Shown here one piece after another: positions 56,207 through 64,000 of a DNA stretch of 64,000 nucleotides (position 1 is its first letter; each line of letters begins with the position of its first letter). Where the stretch lies: assembly GCA_016808115.1 (NCBI GenBank), contig JAEQBH010006415.1, positions 1 to 64,000 on the forward strand, read 5' to 3'. The translations under genes and the position numbers were made by a program. The notes under the pieces were generated by a model that did not search any database, was not told where the DNA came from, and worked only from the letters and a program-made list of their open reading frames with translations. The DNA comes from Tetrastigma voinierianum (lineage: Eukaryota > Streptophyta > Magnoliopsida > Vitales > Vitaceae).

Positions 56207-56890
56207 AGCCCCGTAGTTGAGTCCTTTAGTTCAATTGAGCCATACTATGGTTCCTTAGGAAATGTTGTTCCATGTACAACTCAATAGACAGATCTACTTC
56301 TTCCGTGTTATTCCCAGAATTCCTTGGGAAACACATCGTGAAATACCTTTACTACTAGAATTTTTCCACATCTACTGACCTCTTAGAGTCAAGCACCGTG
56401 CCAAAAGGCTTCACAACCTTCCTAAGCAATCGTCTGGGCTTGCATAGTTGAAATTACATTTGACAATGTACTCTCCAGATTGATACTATGTAATCGTTAC
56501 TCCGACAGTCAAAACATTTAAGTCTTATCAAGTTTTACCATAATCAACTATACTGGCTGTTTGGATAACCAATCCATTCCCAAAATTCAATCAAACTCAT
56601 GAAACGACAAAGCAAGAAGATCAATAGAAAACTCTTTATCAGGAGTCATTAGGTGACAGTTCTTATACACTCAGTTGACTCTGAAACTATGCTCCAGGGG
56701 ACTAGTAACAAGCATATCATATGGTAATTTCTCTACTGATGGCATTCTATTAAACATATGTTCAGTATAGATGTATGAATGAGTAGAGCCAAGGTCTATC
56801 AAAGCATGCATCTCAATAGCATAAAAAGAGAAAATACCAGCAATCACTTCAGGAGCATCTTGATCCTCACGAGCCTTCATAGCATAAGCT
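56207..56890 (-). pseudogene. aspartic protease relic of element C
   Basis: The open frame 56880-56674 has DAPEVIAGIFSFYAIEMHAL, then the active-site segment LIDLGSTHSYI (DLGS in place of DPGS/DSGS) and MLVTSPL. Further left, ILGMDWLSKQ near 56598-56570 is the conserved end of the protease region. This wording is typical of Tekay/Del chromoviruses. The frame runs into the element B LTR at 56206. Confidence 0.8.
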
Positions 56891-58112
56891 CATGCTGGGG
56901 CTGTAGGCATAGGATGATCCATTATCTTTGACACTGTACCTCCACATCCCCTATGCTGAATCGAGCCACCTCGATCCCGAGTCGAAGGTGGTACAAACAG
57001 ACTTCCCTCCGCCACTACCTTGCAAACTTCTATTATTCCCGACTCGGGACAATTCACTATCGCGTTCAGTGCTTCCACATTTGAAACATCCTCCTTTCAA
57101 TAATCTACACACGCCTAAATGTCGCCTATGGCAATGGCACTCTTAGACTTCTCATTGTCCAACAAGCACCTTACCGTAACTAGGTACCACTGTACTTCCT
57201 TGTCTTCTACCTCTTGTAGCCGAACCCTGTATCGACTCAACTTGGGACTCTCTAGCTCTTTTACCCAAGGAGGAAGAAGCTCCTTAGAAAAATTCTTCTT
57301 CTAAAACCTTCTTTACAACTTGCTTCAGATCTTTCTATTTTCATTGCCGCTAGCACCAACTGATAGAAATTTACTTGCTGAAATATTGTGACAGGAGCCA
57401 GATATCTTTTTATGGACTATTGTAGTCCATCTTTGAACTGTCTACACCGAAATTCCTCAATGAGAACTGACTCCGGTGCATACTTACTGAGATGGCTAAA
57501 TTCTTTCTCATATTCAGCCACTGATAAGTTCCTTTGCTTCAAATTTAGGAACTGTTTCCATGTAGTTTCCCGATACATATCAGAAACATATTTAGCCCTG
57601 AACTCTTGAGCAAAGAATTCCCATGGCATAGGATTTGGAATCCTTGGACTCCTTAACACTAGCTTCCACCAATCACATGCCTTACTCTACAATAGTGAGA
57701 CTACACATCATACTCTCTAATCGGGAGGCATCTAACTTCCTCCAATATTCTTTATAGCTTTTCTAACCAAAATTCTGCTTTATCGGACTCTTCCATGTTT
57801 GTCCCATGGAATTCCTCACTCTACGTCTTCTTACTACAGCGTCTATCAGCTTTGGAACTCCACAAACTTTCCAATACCCGAGCCATGTCTCGAGATATAT
57901 TCAAGAAGGCTTCATTTGGCTTGCGGGTGTTGCTTCGGGAGGGCTCGCTAAGCCGATAACCCATGATCTCCGTGGTTAACACTCTCCGTCGCTTCCTCAA
58001 CTTAAATTCGGTTGATGATCCATACATGTAAAAACACAAGACACAAGGACATCCACATTATGCTACATATTACTAGACACAGCTTTTCTATCCTATAATG
58101 GCGCCGAGTCGC
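56891..58112 (-). pseudogene. gag relic of element C
   Basis: The gag block lies at 57659-57420: PWEFFAQEFRAKYVSDMYRE, WKQFLNLKQRNLSVAEYEKE, FSHLSKYAPESV and FRCRQFKDGL. A zinc-knuckle trace GCFKCGSTE lies near 57095-57070. The N-terminal part (58039-57821) has RKRRRVLTTEI and NISRDMARVLESL. Good match to Tekay/Del gag. Frameshifts lie between the blocks. Confidence 0.75.
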
Positions 58113-58133
58113 CCAAACTCAGACTCGATACCA
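58113..58133 (-). other. primer-binding site of element C (initiator tRNA-Met type)
   Basis: The minus strand reads TGGTATCGAGTCTGAGTTTG, close to TGGTATCAGAGC, the site complementary to plant initiator tRNA-Met used by Tekay/Del and many other LTR elements. It sits 6 bases inside the LTR end. Confidence 0.8.
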
Positions 58134-58139
58134 CTTACT

Positions 58140-60427
58140 TGGTTGCGCCCCAACCCCACTGCCGAAGATAAGCGAAGATTAGGACGCGCAGACGGATCGA
58201 GACTCTTAACTGTTTTCTTTATCTAAGTGGGCCTAATTTATATATATTTTCTTGATAAAGAAATAAAATTTGTAACATATAATATAGTAAACAACCACCG
58301 TAGTGGTGTTCATAATCTTCTGCATATCCGAGCATCGGTTCTTATACAATTTAACTATTACAAAACTCTACATTTACATATACGAAAACAAATCAAAAGC
58401 CTACTTAGGGTGGGCTTCTATCACGTGTTAGCTCTAAGCAGATGAATGCTCGAATGTCCTCTTCAGTACCTACACGGATGAAACACCAGTGCTAAGCTTA
58501 TAGCATAGTGGAAACATATAGCATATATGACCACTTGCAGTGATCCTTAATTTTAGTATACATATACAATAGCTTATAAACATATACTTCCTTTACATAT
58601 CATATGCATCTTTCGTATCATTTGTATTTTTCATGCCTTTTTCATGTGTCATGTTTCATATTATCTTCTATCATCTTGTATCATTTTTTTTATGCCCGTA
58701 TATTCCAAAGACGTGGATACGGGAGATAACTGTATATACCCGAAGGTATCATCATCAGAGGAAACAAATGACCTATGCCTTATTTTATACGGTCTAAATC
58801 TGGTCAGATATACCCAAAGGTATCATCACTCGTGACGAGACAACACCTATGCCTGTATTATGACCTCAAATGGGGCCGCTTTTAATGACCTAAACTGCAA
58901 GCCGCTTTAATGACCCAAACTGAGCTAACTTTATAACTTGTAATCCCTCATAGGCAATGGCTACTTGTCTATCCACTTTGGAATATGTGCAAGAAACAGG
59001 ATTATTAGGTTTTTATTTGAGTTAGGGATATCATACTAGTCATTTACATGTTTGTATTACTGTTCACGTGTTCATATTTCATATATCAACCATTCTTTTA
59101 CTTATTTACTTGAAATACTTTACATTGAAATATTTCATACAAACAGCGCTTCACGTTAACGAATGTTCTGGACCCAATGGGGTTCAAATTTAAATACACT
59201 TTAACAAATTTGAAGGAGATTTGTTCTCCTAGAAGTCTAGTTTACCCAAATGAATAACTCAATTTGAATGATTGAAACTCAACTTATGGCCTAAATACCA
59301 AAAATGTTCCGAAACACAAAAACTGTATCAGAACTGAACCAGAATTGACCCGAAAACAGAGCCTAACTTTGACAAATTTTTTGGGTCCAATGGGGTCCAA
59401 ATTTGAATACACTTATTTCAAGAATATTTGTTCTCTTAGAAGTCTAGTTAACTCAAAAATGTGAATCACTCAATTTGGAGGAGTGAAACTCAACTTATTG
59501 CCTAAATATCAAAACTGTTCCGAAACACCAAAACTGTATCAAAATTGAACCAAAATTGACCCGAAAACAGAGCCTCATTTTGATGAATTTTCTGGGTCCA
59601 ATGGGGTCCAAATTTGAATACACTTATTTCAAGGATATTTGTTCTCCTAGAAGTCTAGTTTACCCAAAAATTTGAATCACTCAATTTGGATTAGTGATAG
59701 CCAAGTTATGGCCATGAAATAAACTTGGGTTTTGGAAATTTTTTGACAGCATATCCCATAAAACCCCAACATTTCCTTTATACAAACATTTCTCAATTGA
59801 GGATCACAACCAACTCAAACAATTATATAACACATTTAGAAAAGTTAGGGTTTTCCTAACTCAAACATAAACAAGGAAGGAGTTTGAGGAGTTTCCAACC
59901 TTGCTTTTGTTTTGAAACAAACTTCTCTTCTTTCTTCTTTCTAGCTTCTGAACCAAGATGAACCAAACCATGGATTGCACAAAAGCCAAATGACCTCCTT
60001 TCCTCCCCTCCATTAGAATTTCTCTAAATTTCTAGCTCCTTTCTTTCTTTCACAAATGAGAAAAGAGACTTCATTCAAGACCAAAATTTGGTCTTATCTC
60101 TTTTCCTTCACAAGGCCTTGTTTGGCCAAAGCCATTTTTGGCTTTTTTTTTGTTTTTTTTTCCTTTTTTGCATTTTTAGTCATTTATTTTTCTTTCTTTT
60201 TCAATTCAACTTCTCAATATTCTATTTTGGCATGTAAACTTATTATCTTATTACCCTTAAGTCCTTAATGTGACATTTTACTATTTTACCATTCACTCTT
60301 GCATTAATTTCGGTTTTATCATTTTTCGTTCTTAGCAATATAAATTTTGAAAAAAAAATACAAATTTAACTTATTTTATACCCTAAACATGTTATAAAAC
60401 TGCGAGGGTATATTTTGGGGTGTTACA
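58140..60427 (-). repeat. 5' LTR of element C (about 2.3 kb)
   Basis: On the minus strand it starts TGTAACACCCCAAAATATAC (plus end ...GGGGTGTTACA at 60427) and closes GGGGTTGGGGCGCAACCA near 58140, followed by the PBS. It contains three units of a 211-bp tandem repeat and a two-copy repeat of about 76 bp near 58735 and 58811 (ATACCCGAAGGTATCATCA). Confidence 0.8.
59150..59720. repeat. 211-bp tandem repeat inside the element C LTR
   Basis: CCAATGGGGTCCAAATTTGA or a near match recurs at about 59173, 59387 and 59598, a spacing of 211-212 bp. TTGTTCTCCTAGAAGTCTAG, CTCAATTTGGA and CCGAAAACAGAGCC recur in the same order. Almost three units. The units differ by scattered changes, so the expansion is old relative to the 27-bp array in the Tat-like element. 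Confidence 0.85.
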
Positions 60428-60429
60428 AG

Positions 60430-62140
60430 ATGTACCAAAGGTTGTTAGATGGCTTTCTTAATCCAGAGTTTGTTTCTGGGGTTGTGAAATTTTTGGAATT
60501 TGCTTGTGCTCATTCAGAGTGGATGGATGGGGAAAAAATAAAGGGTCCGTGTTGGAGATCCAAGGGTTAGAATCGCCAGTTTCTTGATTTTGAGACAGTG
60601 AAATACCATCTGCTGAGATATTTTTTCAAACCAGAATATTTTGTGTGGAATAAGCATGGGAAAACAGATGAAGTGATATATGAGCATCATTGTATGGATT
60701 CCGCCGATCCTTATAATCCAATGAATGATTATCATACAATGTTTATAGATGATATGGTCATTCCTTTAATCAAAATTATGAAAATGAGGAGAGAATCATA
60801 TGGCGACATCATTTATGATACTTTTGATGTTGCCAATAATCCGTTGTGGTCAGGGTGTGAAAATCATTCACAGTTATTAGTGGTTGCTAGAATGCTGAAT
60901 ATCAAGGCTGATCACCATCTGTCTGAACGTGCATTTGATGCAATAGCTAAACTAATGAAAGAGGTTGTGCCCAAAAAGAATCTTATCATTGAAAGCTTTT
61001 ATGAAACAAAGTGTATGGTTCGGGGCTTAGGTTTACCAATCGAGAAGATACATTGTTGTCCTAATGGATGCATGATTTATTAGGGGAAGATTTGAACAAG
61101 ACTCTGTGTAGGTTCTGTGACCATCCACGTTTCAAGATAAACGACAACGCTAATTGAAAAGGGAGAAAGAAAATCGACGTGCCCTTCAAGAAAATGTATT
61201 ACTTTCCTTTGAAGGATCGACTTCTCAGATTATATTCATCTAAAGCCACTGCTAATGAAATGAGGTGGCATGTAGAACATGTGGTCGAGGATGATGTAAT
61301 GCAACGTCATTCCGATTCTATTGCTTGGAAGCACTTCAATGATGTTCACCTTGATTTTTCAATAGAAGTTAGAAATGTAAAGCTCGGCCTTTGTACAAAT
61401 GGGTTTCAACCTTTTGGCCAATTTGGGCAACAATACTTGTGTTGGCTCATTAAGTATTGTGGATCATAATACTCCATGGTTATGTAATGGTTGATACATC
61501 CATGTTCTTAACTATTCTTATTCTAAGACCTCGGAATCCTAAAGACAAGTTAGATGTGTACTTACAGCCGCTGATACATGAGTTGAATATATTATGGGAT
61601 TATGGGGTTAGCGACGGACATTTCTCGTAATCAAATTTTCGCTTGGTGTTGAGATTGATGTGGACTATTAATGACTTTTCCTATGTATTCACTGTTGTCT
61701 GGGGATGAAGTCAACAAAGAAGGACGGTCAGGGTTTGTCCTTATTGTGTGGAGGACTCAGATTCCTTCAGACTAAATAGGAGCAATAAGTAGTCCTGGTT
61801 TGACAATCATAGGAAGTTCTTGGAACTTGATCATCCATTTAGATGTAATAAGAGTGCATTTCTGAAAAACAAAATTGTGACAGTTGGCGCACCTCCAATT
61901 AGATTAGGTTTAGAGATACTAAACATTAATTGATCCTTTGGGTTTGAAGAAGGAGACCGAATTCGATGCTTATGAATCATGTGGTTGGACAAAACGCAGT
62001 ATATTCTAGGATTTTTCCATATTGGAGCTCTTATCTAATGTGACACAACCTTGATGTCATGCACATTGAGAAGAATGTGTTCGACGACTTGTTTAATACA
62101 ATGTTGAATATACATGGTAAAACAAAAGACACTCTTAAGT
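60430..62140 (+). pseudogene. CACTA TNP2-like transposase relic
   Basis: MYQRLLDGFLNPEFVSGVVK and FLEFACAHSEWMDGEKIKG (60430-60543), then NRQFLDFETVKYHLLRYFF (about 60573-60630), form the transposase-associated domain at the N-terminus. An intact 161-codon frame spans 60598-61083. The transposase core follows at 61179-61469 with KKMYYFPLKDRLLRLYSS, NEMRWHVEHVVEDDVM, AWKHFNDVHLDF and GLCTNGFQPF. Its continuation is in other frames: LGILK and DKLDVYLQPLIHEL-type residues near 61530-61580, CPYCVEDSDSFRLNRSN (about 61737-61790), FLELDHPFRCNKSAFLKNK (about 61815-61870), CGWTKRS near 61983, and MHIEKNVFDDLFNTMLNIHG near 62057-62117. It would cut at the element ends. Stops and about five frameshifts inactivate it. 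Confidence 0.85.
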
Positions 62141-62149
62141 CAAGGTAAG

Positions 62150-62660
62150 AACTCAATACCTATTATCGGAGGCCAGAACTTGATCAGTTGGCTTCAACGG
62201 GCAAATGCCCTAAGGCTTGCTACACCTTAGATAATAGGGCTAAGGAGTTGTTTGATTGGTTAACAAAATTGAAATTTCCTGATGGTTACATGTCTAACAT
62301 GGGTAGATGTGTGGATAACAGAGGATTGAGGCTGTTTGGAATGAAAAGCTCACTGATTGTCATGTCTTCAGCGCAAAGGTTGATGCCTATAGTACTTCGA
62401 GAACTACTACCTGCTAATGTGTGGAAGGCTATCATCGAGCTTAGCTTGTTTTTTAAAAGTTTAACTGCAACAGTAATTACAAATGAAGACATGGCAAGAC
62501 TTGAATCAAACATCCCAATTATTTTATGAAAGTTGGAAAGAATATTCCCTCCAAGTTTTTTTGATTCTATGGAACATCTTCTAGTTCACTTGCTCTATGA
62601 GGCATGCATTGTGGAAATAATGCAAATTCCGATGACATCCATTTGAGATGTTAAACCTAA
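62150..62660 (+). pseudogene. DUF4218-type domain of the CACTA transposase
   Basis: Open at 62188-62529: FPDGYMSNMGRCVDNRGL, GMKSSLIVMSSAQRLMPIVL, RELLPANVWKAIIELSLFFK and MARLESNIPIIL. After one stop, KLERIFPPSFFDSMEHLLVH and LLYEA continue to about 62605. This is the domain that follows TNP2 in plant CACTA proteins. Its role is unknown. Confidence 0.8.
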
Positions 62661-63860
62661 CTTGTAAATCATAATGGTCACTGGAACTTGAATTAGTGCA
62701 TGTGTCTTACTTAGCATATCATTTTATAGGTATTTCGGGAAATTGAAGCTCAAATATCAAGAATAAGGCACATGGAAAGCCTCGACATGCAATGCATATC
62801 TAGTTGAGGAAGCATCGCTTGTTCTGGTCTGTATTATTTTCGAGGATCACAGACAAAACAAAAGCAAAGTGATCTGCCTCAAAATTATGAAGGTGGTGGA
62901 GATTATATTCCACTGGATATCCAAATCTATCAATTTTCAAATAGATGGTAGATCTACTTGGTCGCTCCAATAAAGATATATGACTCAACAAGAATATAAG
63001 GCAAATTTCACCTCTACATTTTCATGAATCGTGAAGAAGTCGGAACTTCATAAGTCGTGTTAATTTTTTACGAGTCAAACATCTCCTATATATTATATTG
63101 TTTAAGCAACTCGATTATATTTTACTTCTTATATATCCAAAATTCTATCAAACAATATGATTTGCATCGATATGTTAAAACATCTCGAATCCAAACATAA
63201 CAAATACAAAAATTGATGCTAAACTTGAGATGGACTTTGCTATTTGGTTCAAAGCATATGTAAGCCTTCGTTTTCTCACCCTATCAATTAAACTTAATAT
63301 TATTAACATGTATAAAATACCTATATTCTATTGGTCCAAGCAGAAGATCCAAACTCTAGTATCCATAACAACTTCATACAAGACTCGCAAAAGGTCCATT
63401 AGGAACTGTTCAAATATATAATGGCTATTTTGTAAATGGATACAAGTTTCAAACAGTTGGACGTGGTGCAAGTAAAATGTCAATAAATAGTGGGGTTTGC
63501 ACCAAAGGCTAAAATTTCAGCTTGATAACACAAATGATTGGTATGGTCGGTTAAGAGAAGCAGTGAAGTGGTAAATATCTTAATTAATCGCCACTGCCAC
63601 ACCCTCTTCATGTGCGATTATTCGGACTTCTACTCTTAATATGGGTATAAGAGTTCATGAGCAATACAACATTGTTGAGATAAAAACCATAGAAGACGAT
63701 ATATGATACATGAACCTTGTGGTTCGTGACGCCTAAATCAGGTCCGTTGACTACCCACAATCCTCGCATTTACTCATGAATACTCCGTGACCCGACATTT
63801 TTTCATTTAAAATCGGGCAGTAGTCTCCTTTGTACGGAGTTTCCTACCCAAAGAGCATAA
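62661..63860 (+). pseudogene. C-terminal part of the CACTA transposase, including a DUF4216-type domain
   Basis: CNAYLVEEAS at about 62790-62818, YIPLDIQIYQF near 62906-62940 and AKLEMDFAIWFKAY near 63218-63260 are remnants of the linker normally found here. YNGYFVNGYKFQTVGRGASK and MSINSGVCTKG (about 63417-63512) are the DUF4216 signature. Beyond about 63560 the reading fades. The stretch 63560-64000 holds no other feature I recognise. Confidence 0.65.
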
Positions 63861-64000
63861 CTCCAGATAAACCTGTCCCAAACAAATTAATATAACAAGC
63901 TTTATGATTTAAAACAATTCTACTTGGGCCCATAAACAATACTCAATATACATGCCAACTATGAATCCAATCATATACCAATAGTTACAAGAGTCAATAT

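Larger units (their letters stand above)
43771..60427 (-). mobile_element. Tekay/Del-like chromovirus C, interrupted by element B
   Basis: Minus-strand order is LTR (60427-58140), PBS, gag, protease, [element B], RT, RNase H. The PBS fits initiator tRNA-Met, the usual primer for this group. The right junction with the CACTA relic is sharp at 60427/60428. The left portion of C is missing, cut near 43770. Confidence 0.8.
60428..64000 (+). mobile_element. CACTA (En/Spm) DNA transposon relic, right part continuing beyond the window
   Basis: A TNP2-type transposase and its usual downstream domains follow each other in order on the plus strand (see the parts below). The left end is cut by the insertion of element C. 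The right terminal inverted repeat (CACTA...) is not seen before base 64000. Confidence 0.8.

Noticed and set aside
1..64000. Search for tRNA, rRNA, plastid or mitochondrial insertions and intact host genes
   Set aside because: No cloverleaf-like tRNA, rRNA core sequence or organelle gene wording was noticed by eye. A tRNA or organelle search by software was not possible here.

Overview
The window looks like heterochromatic or intergenic DNA from a flowering plant, probably a eudicot. It is dominated by decayed LTR retrotransposons of typical plant lineages (Athila-like, Tat/Ogre-like and Tekay/Del-like chromoviruses of Ty3/gypsy), a CACTA DNA transposon, AT-rich filler, TA microsatellites, and a fragment of a plant cytochrome P450 gene. 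I found no intact host gene, rRNA, tRNA, CRISPR array or prokaryotic feature. Species cannot be named from this. All domain calls come from reading motifs by eye across frameshifts and stops, so boundaries are approximate unless a terminal motif is quoted.

Layout. 1-8328: right part of Athila-like element A (+), with protease, RT, RNase H, integrase, a second ORF and the 3' LTR. 8340-10436: decayed reading frame of unknown family ending at an LTR (10437-12934). 12935-15440: piece of a reversed LTR, then a Tekay/Del-like integrase with chromodomain-like tail (D, +) and the start of its 3' LTR. 16440-28556: nearly full-length Tat/Ogre-like element with both LTRs, gag-pol relics, three successive GC-rich tandem arrays, and a long antisense ORF. 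28557-35600: AT-rich DNA with copies of a dispersed repeat (called R here) and a broken CYP82-like P450 exon. 35600-39480: chromovirus RT relic (+), then a gag relic with PBS and LTR (-), then an inverted R copy. 39545-40855: another R copy, duplicated together with flanking DNA. 40857-43596: a large LTR (+). 43771-60427: Tekay/Del-like element C (-), split by Athila-like element B (-, 44791-56206), itself split by a solo LTR (+, 48614-50745). 60428-64000: CACTA transposase relic (+), whose start codon region abuts the C LTR.

The elements do not act together as a system. They are layers of insertion: CACTA was hit by C, C by B, and B by the solo-LTR element. The most unusual shared signal is that four different LTR types, two of them Athila relatives, carry clusters of short perfect palindromes in the presumed U3. 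In at least three, the cluster lies roughly 70-250 bp upstream of a TATA-like box. The two Athila relatives share the core GTACCGGTAC, but their outer bases differ symmetrically so that the dyad is kept. Element A repeats the same palindrome inside the element, just upstream of its second ORF.
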